DNA from: Phycisphaerales bacterium UBA2421
Lineage (GTDB): Bacteria; Planctomycetota; Phycisphaerae; Tepidisphaerales; Tepidisphaeraceae
NCBI GenBank assembly: GCA_002343075.1
Contig: DDRH01000046.1
Coordinates: 1 to 27,491 of the forward strand
Length of the DNA: 27,491 bases
Direction: 5' to 3'
Part shown: in pieces, positions 8,199 through 16,796 of the stretch
Numbering within the stretch: position 1 is the first letter of the stretch
How the letters are laid out: every line of letters begins with the position of its first letter
Translations under genes and position numbers: made by a program
Notes under the pieces: model-generated
Database searches by the model: none
Seen by the model: the letters and a program-made list of their open reading frames with translations, nothing else
What the model was told of the DNA's origin: nothing

Positions 8199-9102
8199 CC
8201 TCCGCAAGCACGCGCGGCGTACCGAGTTCAGCGAGCGACGGTGTGGTAACAACCGAAACCGCCGGACCTGTAGGCGACCATTGTTCTGCGTTGCTGGCCG
8301 GGCCGAAGATCGCCACCGTCGGCACTCCTAGCGCCGCCGAGACATGAGCCGGGCCGGAGTCGTTACAAACAACGGCGGCGGCATTTCCGAGGAGCCTGCC
8401 AAGGTCAACCAAAGTCGCAGGTTGCACCACCGTTCCAACGCTCGCAAACTCTTCCCATACTGCCTTGCCCCATTTCTCACGCTCGACTTCACCCAGTATG
8501 TAACGAACCGAGTGCCCTGATTGCACGAGTGCAGTTCCAAGCTCAACAAATCGTTCACGTGGCCAGTTTTTGCGCTCTGCTCCGCTGCCGGGATGCAGCA
8601 ACACGCCATCGCGCAGCACCGATCGCGAGCCATAGCCCCTCCGGAATAGCGCACTGACCATCTGCCCCACCGCCGCCGCGACGGCAGGCTGAACTGCTTT
8701 GATTTGCTCGACCATGTATCGCGCGACATGCCCCGCGAAAGCATCCGGACATTTTGTTGTCAGGTGAATCAGTCGAGCCTCTGGCGCGATCGCTCTGACA
8801 GCAGCCGACCATTGATCATCGTCATGCGTTCCAAAGCTGAAGATCATCGCCGCGCCCGCGACGAGCTTCCTCACATTCTCCGGCGCGCCATCGGCACCTT
8901 GCCACAGCGAGGCAAATCCACTCTCAATATCGATAGACTCAACTCCCAGAACATGTTCAGCCAGCTTCCCTTTTTGCCCAGCGGTCACATAAATCACCCT
9001 GTTTTGCGGCATGACTCGGCAGCACGCCATGGCCAGGGGCCAACTGACGACAAAGTCGCCCATTGCCCCGCTGTGAAAGATGAGCACATTTCGCTTTGTC
9101 AT
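8131..9102 (-). CDS. Glycosyltransferase family 9 (heptosyltransferase-like)
   Basis: 323 aa. The N-terminal half begins VLIFHSGAMGDFVVSWPLA, the typical GT9 first strand and loop. The C-terminal half has LLHPGSGAERKNWPRERF and the nucleotide-sugar binding CNDSGPAHVSAALGVPTVAIFGP. Members such as WaaC and WaaF add heptose to lipopolysaccharide core using ADP-heptose; the acceptor here is unknown. The gene is single, divergent from recG, and its 3' end overlaps the zinc-ribbon gene by 68 bp. Confidence 0.87.
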   Translation of the reverse strand: MTKRNVLIFHSGAMGDFVVSWPLAMACCRVMPQNRVIYVTAGQKGKLAEHVLGVESIDIESGFASLWQGADGAPENVRKLVAGAAMIFSFGTHDDDQWSAAVRAIAPEARLIHLTTKCPDAFAGHVARYMVEQIKAVQPAVAAAVGQMVSALFRRGYGSRSVLRDGVLLHPGSGAERKNWPRERFVELGTALVQSGHSVRYILGEVEREKWGKAVWEEFASVGTVVQPATLVDLGRLLGNAAAVVCNDSGPAHVSAALGVPTVAIFGPASNAEQWSPTGPAVSVVTTPSLAELGTPRVLAEVSELLARASAGARSVEAPSSDE

Positions 9103-9192
9103 CGCTCGTTGGCGATTGTGTGGGTTGATTTGAGCTTTGCAAATCCACCGGGGGTTCGTCGCCGGGGGTTGATCTCGTTATCATCGCTACAA

Positions 9193-11277
9193 ATGCCCGC
9201 AGCCGCTGCAATCACCCTTGATTCACCGACAGAGACGCTAGCTCCGATGACGGCCCGCCGGGTAAAACTGCTGCGCCAACTTGACATTCTCACGCTCGGC
9301 GACTTGATAGAGCATTTTCCGCACCGATACCAATACGAAGCCGCGGAAGGGTTAATCTCCGATCTTGTTGAAGGGCAGATACACACCGTCCGCGGGGAGG
9401 TTGTCGCATGCGATTACATTGCCGGCCGGGGTAAGCCCCGTTTTGAAGCGACCCTTCAGGATGAAAGCCGCGAGAAACTTGCCGTGGTCTGGTTCAATGG
9501 GCACTACTTCAGGCGGACCATTCACCCCGGTATTCAGATCCGCGTACAGGGCACCGTACGCATTTTTCGCAACATCCCGCAAATGGCCAACCCAAAGATG
9601 CAGCGGGTGGACTCGGACGACCCGCCGATCGTCGAATCGCGTATTCGCCCGATCTATCCCGCGTCCGCCGATCTCAAGAGCGATGAGATCGAGCGAATCA
9701 TCGGCGAACATCTCCCCAGCGCGCTGCCCCTGATCGAAGATTTTTTGGACGAAGATCGAAAGGCGCGACACCAGCTCATCTCGCGCGCCGAAGCATTTCA
9801 GCTTATCCATCAGCCGCAGACGTTGCGCGACGGTCCCCGCGCCCGCCGGCGCCTGATTTATGACGAGTTGCTGTTGATGCAACTCGGGCTGGGCATCAGC
9901 AAGTCGTTACGTGACGGCCGAGTGACCGCGCCGCAGCTAAAGGTGGATAGGATGCTCGACGAGCGCATCCGCCGCCGATTCCCATTTGCATTGACGGCTG
10001 CACAGACGCGGGCAATTCACCAGATTCTGCGAGACTTGCAATCGGGCGCACCGATGAACAGGCTGCTGCAGGGTGATGTGGGCAGCGGCAAGACGAGTGT
10101 GGCGGTTTATGCCATGCTCGTCGCCGTGGCGAATAAGATGCAGGCGGCAATTCTTGCCCCAACCGAGGTGCTCGCCGAACAACACTACCTCACGCTCTGC
10201 AACCTCATGAAGGGCAGCAGCGTCAACGTCGGCCTGTTCACACAACGCACGAAGCGGCTGGCCAAGGGGGAACTCAACCGCGCCCTCTCCAATGGCGACT
10301 TTCACCTCGCCGTCGGCACGCAGGCACTTCTGCAGCAGGATATTGAGTTTGCCAATCTCGGGCTGGTCGTGGTTGATGAGCAACATAAGCTCGGTGTCAA
10401 GCAGCGGGCCAAACTGAAAACCAAGGGATACTCGCCTCATTACCTTGTCATGACAGCCACGCCCATTCCGCGCACGCTCGCTCTATCATACTTCGCCGAC
10501 TTTGATTTAAGCGTCATTGATGAATTGCCCCCCGGTCGCACGCCAATCCGCACCAGTCTCTTTCGCAGCGATCAGTCTACGCCCGCCTGGGATTTTGTAC
10601 GGAAGCAGATCGAGGCGGGTCGTCAAGCGTATGTCGTGCTCCCGCAGATTGAGGAATCGCCGACGGAAGACATCAAATCAGTAAAGGCCGAGTACGATCG
10701 ACTTCGAAAGGGGCCGCTCGAAGGACTCACGCTGGCCATGTTGCACGGCGAACTATCGACCGAAGAGAAGCAGGCTGTGATGCAGGAGTTTCGGTCGGGC
10801 ACAACGCAAGTCCTTGTTGCCACCACGGTTATCGAAGTTGGTGTCGACGTCGTTAATGCAACCGTGATGGTAATTGAGTCGGCGGAGCGGTTTGGGTTGG
10901 CGCAGTTGCATCAGCTTCGGGGTCGTGTCGGTAGAGGCGAACACGAGAGCTTCTGCATTCTCATCAGCGACACCCAAACCGATGCCGCGGTCGAGCGGTT
11001 GCAGGCGATGTGCCGCACCAACGACGGATTTGAGATTGCCGAGATTGATCTCCAGCAGCGCGGCCCGGGCGAGTTTTTCGGCACGCGCCAATCGGGGTTG
11101 CCCGAGATGAAACTGGCCGACATCACACGCGAAATCGAGCTTCTGCAGATTTGTCGGGAAGACGCCAAAGAAATTCTCACCGCCGACCCGCGCCTCGCCG
11201 CCAGTTCGCGACGGACACTTCGAAATGCCCTGGTCAAACAGTTCGGCGACACAATTCAGCTCGCTGCAATTGGCTGA
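9193..11277 (+). CDS. recG: ATP-dependent DNA helicase RecG
   Basis: 694 aa from ATG 9193, nearly the length of E. coli RecG (693). Upstream codons in the same frame are antisense to the glycosyltransferase and are not part of the gene. The N-terminal wedge/OB region (residues ~1-260) is followed by two helicase lobes: Walker A LLQGDVGSGKTS (near 10066), APTEVLAEQHY, Walker B DEQHKLGVKQR, TATPIPRTLALS, then VATTVIEVGVDVVNA and QLHQLRGRVGRGE. RecG reverses stalled forks and remodels D-loops and R-loops. The stop lies 22 bp inside the 3' end of the convergent Amt-like gene. Confidence 0.95.
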   Translation: MPAAAAITLDSPTETLAPMTARRVKLLRQLDILTLGDLIEHFPHRYQYEAAEGLISDLVEGQIHTVRGEVVACDYIAGRGKPRFEATLQDESREKLAVVWFNGHYFRRTIHPGIQIRVQGTVRIFRNIPQMANPKMQRVDSDDPPIVESRIRPIYPASADLKSDEIERIIGEHLPSALPLIEDFLDEDRKARHQLISRAEAFQLIHQPQTLRDGPRARRRLIYDELLLMQLGLGISKSLRDGRVTAPQLKVDRMLDERIRRRFPFALTAAQTRAIHQILRDLQSGAPMNRLLQGDVGSGKTSVAVYAMLVAVANKMQAAILAPTEVLAEQHYLTLCNLMKGSSVNVGLFTQRTKRLAKGELNRALSNGDFHLAVGTQALLQQDIEFANLGLVVVDEQHKLGVKQRAKLKTKGYSPHYLVMTATPIPRTLALSYFADFDLSVIDELPPGRTPIRTSLFRSDQSTPAWDFVRKQIEAGRQAYVVLPQIEESPTEDIKSVKAEYDRLRKGPLEGLTLAMLHGELSTEEKQAVMQEFRSGTTQVLVATTVIEVGVDVVNATVMVIESAERFGLAQLHQLRGRVGRGEHESFCILISDTQTDAAVERLQAMCRTNDGFEIAEIDLQQRGPGEFFGTRQSGLPEMKLADITREIELLQICREDAKEILTADPRLAASSRRTLRNALVKQFGDTIQLAAIG

Positions 11278-12344
11278 TCGCGCGGCCGCCATGCACTGAG
11301 TCGAACAAGCGTGGAAAAAAGAATCGCCGCACAAATCCCCATGCCGCTGCAGATTGCGAAGCCGGATAGCTGCACCAGGAGTTGCACCAGCATGGAGTCA
11401 GGATCGCGCCCGTAAGGCACCGCGAGCAGGGTGGCGATCAGCCCGCCGAGCCAGACGGTGACGGAAAAATCGCCGGCAGGCCCGCGGGCGAGGATTTGTC
11501 GTGCCGACACAATCAACGGCGAGCCGATTACACCGACGATGAGCCCCACCGCCACCGCCGAGCCGACCGGCACGCGCCCGGCGACCGCCGAAGTGCATGC
11601 TGCGGCTAGGCTTATCGCCCCCAGCACGCCCAGCGGCCCGAACTCGCGCCGCAAAACCTTCGCCAGCACCATCGCCACCACCGCTGCGACCGTCATCGCG
11701 CGCAAACCGTTGAGCATGCCCGAAATGGGAGTAGCCGGCGACTGCATGACGCCCGCAGTCGCCAGAAGTGCACACCACCCGACCACGAGCAGCATTCCCG
11801 CAACGCCCGTCGCCGCTGGCGTCGCACGGATGAACTCACTGGTTTGACCCTCGCGCCACCGGTCAGCACAGAGCCGCATCGCGGTGGTCGTCAATGCCCC
11901 ACCCAGCGAAAGCAAAACCGTCGCGCCGCCGATATCAATCAATCCCGCGCGGCGGAGCGGGCCGAACCAGATGAGTTTCGCCGCGACTGGAAACAACAGC
12001 CCGGCCACCAGTGCCGATATCATCACGATCGCGACGACCGAGGCTGCGCGCAGCGACGTTCCGATGATGCCCGCCAGCAGCATCGCCAGCATCGCATGGT
12101 GAAACGATGCTCCATCAAGATTCTGAAACCAGAGTCGCGATGAATCGAGTGAAAACAGCGGCTCTGCATCCCCTTGCAGCACAGCCGCACCGATCAGCCC
12201 AAAGGTCAGGCCCGCCGAGCCAAATGCCGCACCGAGCCGCCTCCAGACGGCGGCACCCGGCTCGAATGCGCCCGCTACAAGCGCCAAGGCAATGGGAAGC
12301 AGCAGAATCATCGCACTGCCGAGTGTAAACGGGTTGAGTTCCAT
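11256..12344 (-). CDS. Degenerate Amt/Rh-like membrane protein without pore histidines
   Basis: 362 aa with about ten hydrophobic segments. The pattern follows ammonium transporters. The segment RRAGLIDIGGATVLLSLGG aligns with the Amt motif around DFAGGTVVHISAG, ISGMLNGLRAMTVAA with LNGxLAGLVA, and GDFSVTVWLGGLIATLLA with DVFAVHGVGGxxGTLL. At both places where Amt has its twin pore histidines, this protein has hydrophobic residues (Leu; Val or Trp). It is also shorter than Amt (usually 400 aa or more) and appears to lack the first N-terminal helix. Transport of ammonium by the known mechanism is therefore doubtful. The Amt relationship is from motif alignment by eye; it could be another polytopic family. 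Confidence 0.55.
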   Translation of the reverse strand: MELNPFTLGSAMILLLPIALALVAGAFEPGAAVWRRLGAAFGSAGLTFGLIGAAVLQGDAEPLFSLDSSRLWFQNLDGASFHHAMLAMLLAGIIGTSLRAASVVAIVMISALVAGLLFPVAAKLIWFGPLRRAGLIDIGGATVLLSLGGALTTTAMRLCADRWREGQTSEFIRATPAATGVAGMLLVVGWCALLATAGVMQSPATPISGMLNGLRAMTVAAVVAMVLAKVLRREFGPLGVLGAISLAAACTSAVAGRVPVGSAVAVGLIVGVIGSPLIVSARQILARGPAGDFSVTVWLGGLIATLLAVPYGRDPDSMLVQLLVQLSGFAICSGMGICAAILFSTLVRLSAWRPRDQPIAAS

Positions 12345-12461
12345 GCCGGGCGATGGGTTTTATCGCATTGCTCTTCAGGTCTCAATCGCGCGCTCACGGC
12401 GCGCGGTGCCCGCGTGCAATACCTCCGCCGGTTTCCCGCGACGGCATGGGGGCTTTCGTCA

Positions 12462-12489
12462 GAATCATGCTATTCTCACAGCATGATTC
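12462..12489. promoter_or_regulatory. Perfect 10-bp inverted repeat over the DUF3891 start codon
   Basis: GAATCATGCT (12462-12471) and AGCATGATTC (12480-12489) are exact reverse complements separated by 8 nt. The right arm contains the ATG at 12483. As DNA it could be an operator; as RNA the hairpin would sequester the start codon. The spacer contains part of a TATTCT sequence resembling a -10 box, so transcription might start nearby. Confidence 0.5.
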
Positions 12490-13334
12490 GCCGGCAGGTC
12501 GATCACGAGTGGTGGCTCTTCGCGCAGCACGATCACGCGGCGCTCGCGGGTGATTTTGCCGCGCAACTCGGCGGGCAGGTGCGACCGCTCGAACGCGAAG
12601 TCCTTGCCGCAACCCGCAACCACGACGTAGGCTGGATCGAGCCCGATGCCGCCACCAGCATCAACTCACAAGGCCAACCGGTTGACGTCTTTGAAACGCC
12701 CATTGAATCCGCTCTGACCACCTGGCGGCAATCGAGCCTCCTCGGCCATCAGGCGCTTGGCGATTACGGCGGGTTGCTGGTGAGCTGCCATTCGCTCGCT
12801 CTCTCGGCACATGCCGCCAAGGGTGCGTTTGCGAGTAAGCCCGGCCGGGCTGCCGACTTGCCGCTGCACTTCAGGGTCAACAAGTTCCAGCACGCCGAGA
12901 TAGAGCTGCAGGAACAGATCCGCCGGCGACTCGGAATGCGACTCGACGCGCCCCTCACCTGCGGCCTGGCGCTGGAATCCATCGAACCGCGCGAGCAGCA
13001 GTTGGTTTACGACTACCGCTGGCTGGCGGGCATGGATCAGCTTTCGCTCGATGTGCTTTGCAGCAGCGTGGTGTTTCCGGTGCTGGCGCAGGTTACTACC
13101 GCCCCGGGGCTTTCGCCGCAGCAATATCATGTGACACGGCTCGACCTTCACCGTGCCTGTGTGCGCCCGTGGCCGTTCGTGGGCGAGGCGGTGACCGCGC
13201 GCATTCCCTTCCGAAGGCTCCCCGCAACGCCGTTTCAATCCGACGAAGCCCTGCGCGGCGCGCTGCGCAACGCAGCGGTCGAACAGCTTGCCGTCGAGCT
13301 GATTCCCACCAGCCCGCTCGCCGCATCGGCATAA
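12483..13334 (+). CDS. DUF3891 family protein
   Basis: 283 aa from ATG 12483. It has the N-terminus typical of DUF3891 (HEWWLFAQHDHAALAGDFA) and further motifs NHDVGWIEPD, VSCHSLALSAHAA and YDYRWLAGMDQLSLDVLC. Repeated His/Asp residues (QHDH, NHD, CHS, DLH) suggest a metal-binding alpha-helical fold like HD-type hydrolases, but this is inference; the family is uncharacterised. The upstream reading in the same frame is antisense to the Amt-like gene and is not coding. The start codon sits in an inverted repeat (12462-12489). Confidence 0.8.
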   Translation: MIRRQVDHEWWLFAQHDHAALAGDFAAQLGGQVRPLEREVLAATRNHDVGWIEPDAATSINSQGQPVDVFETPIESALTTWRQSSLLGHQALGDYGGLLVSCHSLALSAHAAKGAFASKPGRAADLPLHFRVNKFQHAEIELQEQIRRRLGMRLDAPLTCGLALESIEPREQQLVYDYRWLAGMDQLSLDVLCSSVVFPVLAQVTTAPGLSPQQYHVTRLDLHRACVRPWPFVGEAVTARIPFRRLPATPFQSDEALRGALRNAAVEQLAVELIPTSPLAASA

Positions 13335-13392
13335 CACTGCTTCCATATTGCATAAGAGTTGTGTAAGACTTGGATAGTCACGGAGGTTTTAC

Positions 13393-15042
13393 TTGTCCAA
13401 ATCGGTCCCGCCGCCCGAACCGCTCGACTATGCCCCCGCCGCCCGACCGGCCCTCAATCCGTGGCTGTTCGTGCCTGTACTCTACTTCATGCAGTTTCTG
13501 CCCAACGGTCTGGTCACATCGTTGTTTGCCGCGGTATACAAGAGTTTGGGCGTCGAAAACCTGAAGATCGCGATGTGGACCGGGCTGGCATCGCTGCCGT
13601 GGACTTTCAAGATGTTCTGGGGGCCGCTGGTTGATCTCAATTCCACCAAGCGCCGCTGGACGTGCGCGATGCAGGCCGCGATCACCGTCGTTCTGCTGCT
13701 CACCGCCGGTGCGATAGCGACGCCGCAGTTCTTCGTCCTGACTGTCATCGCGATGTTTCTCATGGCCACCCTCTCGGCCACGCACGACATCGCTTGCGAC
13801 GGGCTTTACCTCATGTCGCTCGACAAACAGCGGCAGGCGGCATTCAGCGGCGTGATGGGGGCTGCATCGCGATTGGGCCGGCTGTTTGTTGATTCGATTC
13901 TGGTTGTCTTCGCGGGCTACCTGATTAACCGGGGCTTGGAGGCGCAATCGGCGTGGATGATCGCGCTGGGCATCGCCGCAGGGATGTATGCTGCAGGCGC
14001 GGTTTGGAACTTCTTTGTCCTTCCCCGCCCCGCCGCCGACAAGCCCGCCGCCGACATTCCCACCGAAGAGCGGCTGCGCAACATCTGGCGCACGCTCGCC
14101 ATCATCGCCGCCGGTGTGACGCTCTATTTCCTGATCTCCGCAACGATCGAGTTCATCGGATACGGCGTCTTTCGCTCCCTCCACGGCAACACCTTTGATG
14201 CCGCCATGGCGATGACAGACCCTGAATTGCGAAAGGCGGCGCTCACTGCGCTACCCAAGCCGCGCGTGCCCGCCAACTGGCACATGACCGCCGACGCGCT
14301 GCGCACGCAGGCCACCATCCTCATCGCGGGTCTCGGCCTGTTGCCGGTCTGTGCGCTGATCATTCGCAAGCTGGTTCGTAACACGACGATGGGCGATGCG
14401 TTTGTGAGCTATGCCCGCCAGCCCGGTTTTGCCGCGATTTTGTCATTCATCATGTTCTACCGGTTTGGCGAGGCGATGATCTTCGCCATGACCTCGCTAT
14501 TCGTCCTCGATGCGCGCGATGCCGGCGGGATGGGGATGACGCTCGGCCAGCTCGGCATGGTCAAGGGCCTCGGCCAGCCCATCGGCCTCATGCTCGGCGG
14601 GCTGCTCGGCGGATGGTGGATCTCCAGGGTCGGCCTCCGAAAGGCATTCTGGCTGCTGATGATCTGCCTGCACACGCCCAACCTGCTCTATGTCTGGACG
14701 GCCTACACGCTTCCCCATCCAAACTGGCTTTACCCGGTCGTGTTCATTGACGCGTTCGGCTACGGCGTCGGGTTTGCCGGTTATTTTGTCTTCCTCATGC
14801 AGGTGGCCCAGCGCGGACGATTCGTCACAAGCCACTACGCCATCGGCACGGGACTGGGCGCGCTGTTCATCACCTTCGCAACCATCGCCGCGGGCATTGT
14901 ACAATCCGTGTTTGGCTATACCGGTGTGTTCATCGGTGCGTGCATCATGACCATCCCCGGAACGCTGGTGCTGCTGTTCATCCCGCTCGACGAAGAGCAG
15001 TCCCGGGCGCTGGCCGGGCAAGCCAGGAAGGAACACGGATGA
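13393..15042 (+). CDS. MFS transporter, AmpG/PAT-like
   Basis: 549 aa from TTG 13393, supported by GGAGG at 13382-13386 (6 nt spacing). The first helix region (LYFMQFLPNGLVTSLFAAVY, then GLASLPWTFKMFWGPLVD and STKRRW) is characteristic of the AmpG/PAT branch of the major facilitator superfamily, which carries muropeptides in Proteobacteria. About 12 TM helices are present, with a long central loop (~residues 215-320) containing an extra periplasmic or cytoplasmic insertion (AMTDPELRKAALTALPKP). The substrate is unknown. The stop overlaps the ATG of the moaB-like gene. Confidence 0.83.
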   Translation: MSKSVPPPEPLDYAPAARPALNPWLFVPVLYFMQFLPNGLVTSLFAAVYKSLGVENLKIAMWTGLASLPWTFKMFWGPLVDLNSTKRRWTCAMQAAITVVLLLTAGAIATPQFFVLTVIAMFLMATLSATHDIACDGLYLMSLDKQRQAAFSGVMGAASRLGRLFVDSILVVFAGYLINRGLEAQSAWMIALGIAAGMYAAGAVWNFFVLPRPAADKPAADIPTEERLRNIWRTLAIIAAGVTLYFLISATIEFIGYGVFRSLHGNTFDAAMAMTDPELRKAALTALPKPRVPANWHMTADALRTQATILIAGLGLLPVCALIIRKLVRNTTMGDAFVSYARQPGFAAILSFIMFYRFGEAMIFAMTSLFVLDARDAGGMGMTLGQLGMVKGLGQPIGLMLGGLLGGWWISRVGLRKAFWLLMICLHTPNLLYVWTAYTLPHPNWLYPVVFIDAFGYGVGFAGYFVFLMQVAQRGRFVTSHYAIGTGLGALFITFATIAAGIVQSVFGYTGVFIGACIMTIPGTLVLLFIPLDEEQSRALAGQARKEHG

Positions 15043-15548
15043 GCGCCGAACAACACCGCGCCTGCGGAAAGGCCATCGTGGCCCGCTGCGCCGTCGTCAC
15101 ACTCAGCGATACGCGCGACGAGTCAACCGATCGATCCGGCGCCGCCGTCAAAGCGGGGTTAGCCGCTGCCGGGCACGCCGTGGCGCATTACCAGATCATC
15201 AAGGATGAGCCTTCCGACCTGCGCGCCGTTCTCACCCAACTGCTCGCCCGCGATGACATTGATGCCGTCATTACCAACGGCGGCACGGGCATCGCGGCGC
15301 GCGACCAGACCATCCCCGTTGTTGAGTCAATCATCTCGCTCCCCCTGCCCGGCTTTGGCGAGTTGTTTCGCATGCTCAGCTACGAACAAGTCGGTGCCGC
15401 CGCCATGCTCAGTCGCGCCGTCGGCGGCGCGGTGAACAGCAAACTGCTGTTTGCCCTGCCCGGCAGCACCAAGGCGGTCGAACTTGCGATGCAAAAACTG
15501 ATCGGCCCCGAACTCGGCCACCTGATTAACCACCTTCGCAAGGCGTAA
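15039..15548 (+). CDS. moaB: Molybdenum cofactor biosynthesis protein MoaB/MogA family
   Basis: 169 aa from ATG 15039, overlapping the carrier stop. The molybdopterin-binding fold is clear: VVTLSDTRDESTDRSG near the start, DAVITNGGTGIAARDQT as the MPT-binding loop, GFGELFRMLSYEQVGAAAMLSRA, and LFALPGSTKAVELAM. The family adenylates molybdopterin (MogA) or is its MoaB paralogue. No other Moco genes are in the window. Coupling to an MFS gene may be only positional. tRNA-Glu follows 67 nt downstream. Confidence 0.9.
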   Translation: MSAEQHRACGKAIVARCAVVTLSDTRDESTDRSGAAVKAGLAAAGHAVAHYQIIKDEPSDLRAVLTQLLARDDIDAVITNGGTGIAARDQTIPVVESIISLPLPGFGELFRMLSYEQVGAAAMLSRAVGGAVNSKLLFALPGSTKAVELAMQKLIGPELGHLINHLRKA

Positions 15549-15570
15549 CGAAAACCCCACACGCGCCAAC

Positions 15571-15598
15571 TTGACGCCCGCCATCCATGCAATAAACT
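15571..15598 (+). promoter_or_regulatory. Probable sigma70-type promoter of tRNA-Glu
   Basis: TTGACG (15571-15576) and TAAACT (15593-15598) are separated by 16 bp. A start about 7 nt downstream would leave a leader of roughly 10 nt before the tRNA at 15616. The -35 matches consensus at five of six bases, the -10 at four of six. Confidence 0.45.
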
Positions 15599-15615
15599 TC
15601 ACGCTGGTCCTACAC

Positions 15616-15688
15616 GCCCCCATCGTCTAGTGGCCCAGGACATCTGGTTCTCAGCCAGAGAACAGGGGTTCGACTCCCCTTGGGGGTA
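15616..15688 (+). tRNA. tRNA-Glu (CTC)
   Basis: The cloverleaf can be drawn by eye. The acceptor is GCCCCCA with TGGGGGT (first pair G-T wobble) and discriminator A. The D arm contains the typical CGTCTAGTGGCCCAGGAC of glutamate tRNAs. The anticodon arm is TCTGG-TTCTCAG-CCAGA with anticodon CTC, and the T arm is GGGG-TTCGACT-CCCC. No CCA is encoded. Its 3' side marks the left edge of the repeat and cassette-like region. Confidence 0.95.
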
Positions 15689-15811
15689 CTCCGCGGCCCG
15701 CGAGAAACCCGGCCGCAATCGCCCCAAACGCCCCCGGCCGCAGCCCATGCCCCTGCGTGAGCAAGTTATTCCCTGGCTGCACCCGCCCCTCCCTTCCGCA
15801 GCCGCCTGAAT

Positions 15812-16001
15812 GACATCAACCAGCGCCCGAAATACGTCTTTCAGCGCCTAAAATACGTCTTTCAGCGCCTGAAATACGTCTTTCAGCGCCTGAAATACGT
15901 CCCGCAGCGACTAAAATACGTCTTTCAGCGGCTAAAATACGTCCCTCAGCCGCTGAAATACGTCCCGCAGCGGCTAAGGGACGTCTTTCTGTGGATGAAT
16001 T
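15812..16001. repeat. Tandem array of a 21-bp palindromic repeat, about 8-9 units
   Basis: Units begin with ACGT at 15834, 15855, 15876, 15897, 15918, 15939, 15960 and 15981, exactly 21 bp apart; a degenerate unit precedes them. The core of units 2 and 3 is TTTCAGCGCCTGAAA, a 6-bp inverted repeat around CGC. Unit 7 with the next ACGT forms ACGTCCC...GGGACGT. No unique spacers occur, so it is not a CRISPR. Because the period is a multiple of three, two plus frames stay open through most of it, but neither has an ATG or GTG start before the array. Confidence 0.85.
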
Positions 16002-16319
16002 CCGCCCGCTTTCTCGTGTAATCCGCCCGCAGAACGCTGATTCACGGGTTTTATGGGCGCGTCCCGATAACTGCGCCCAAGCCCAGCAGCGGACAAACGC
16101 GCCCGCCCCCGCCGGGCGAAGCCAACGAGCGACCCGGCCGCGCCAGATATCGCCCCCGCCCAGCCACGCCAGTCCAGATAACAGCCCGCCCCAACGCGCG
16201 TGCGACTACGCCAGCGGTTGACAGGCCAAGACTCTAGCGTCACGCTACCTACGGCGGTCGCGTCACGTTAATCGACGCGGGCGGTCGGGGGCATCGGTAT
16301 TTAGTTTGCGGGAGGACTC
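16002..16319. other. Gene-free stretch between repeat array and first cassette-like gene
   Basis: No convincing gene is seen. It contains a small palindrome TAGCGTCACGCTA and two copies of GCGTCACG, the second followed by GTTAATC (16267-16273). That last sequence might be the left boundary of the first cassette, but the paired arms expected of an attC site are not convincing upstream of it. GGGAGG at 16310-16315 is the ribosome-binding site of the next gene. Confidence 0.4.
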
Positions 16320-16796
16320 GTGAAGGGACAGCTGTCGGGAATGCGAGGCGTCTATCTCACCGCGGCGGAGTTGTCGCGGCTTGGCTTCATCGCCTCTCCA
16401 ACATCCCGCAGCGCGCTGGCAGCGGATATCCTCGTCACCGATCAGGCATGCCAGAGAGCACTCTCGGTCCAAGTGAAAACCAACTCGACCGCCGCGACCT
16501 TTTGGTTGGTCGGGAGGCACACGCCCGTTTCGGACACTCACGTTTACGTTTTGGTGAACCTTCAGTCCAAGGACGGCCCGGCGCCCGAGTATTTCGTCGT
16601 GCCGAGCAGCGTGGTGAAAGAGCGAACCGTCTACAGCAAGCACCCGAAGTCGGAGTTCTGGTCGGTTTACCGCAAGGACATTCTCGACTTCCGAGACAAG
16701 TGGGATGTGTTTGGCGATCCGCGAGCCGAACTTCAAGTCGAGGAAAAGAGCGTGTCGGATGAAGTCAGAACATCCGGCGATGCGGCCGCAGGCTAA
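16320..16796 (+). CDS. Small PD-(D/E)XK-like hypothetical protein (cassette-type gene)
   Basis: 158 aa from GTG 16320, with GGGAGG ending 4 nt before it. The layout is that of small restriction-endonuclease-fold proteins: helix GVYLTAAELSRLGF, then ADILVTD (candidate catalytic Asp), about ten residues later SVQVKTNS (the QxK half of the motif), then strands VYVLVNLQ and EYFVVPSSVV. Such proteins resemble Holliday-junction-resolvase-like or DUF4365-like nucleases; activity is unproven. The stop TAA lies within GGCTAAC, the first element of an attC-like site (16791-16890). Confidence 0.6.
   Translation: MKGQLSGMRGVYLTAAELSRLGFIASPTSRSALAADILVTDQACQRALSVQVKTNSTAATFWLVGRHTPVSDTHVYVLVNLQSKDGPAPEYFVVPSSVVKERTVYSKHPKSEFWSVYRKDILDFRDKWDVFGDPRAELQVEEKSVSDEVRTSGDAAAG

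Noticed and set aside
15812..16001. CRISPR array
   Set aside because: Repeats are contiguous with no unique spacers and no cas genes are present.
15812..16021. Heptad peptide repeat RLKYVFQ read through the 21-bp array
   Set aside because: The frame is open only because 21 is a multiple of three. It has no ATG, GTG or TTG before the array and no ribosome-binding site, and another frame is open as well.
16176..16273. A third attC-like site before the nuclease-like gene (AGATAAC ... GTTAATC)
   Set aside because: The outer elements have the right polarity and distance, but the inner arms at the spacing used by sites A and B do not pair.
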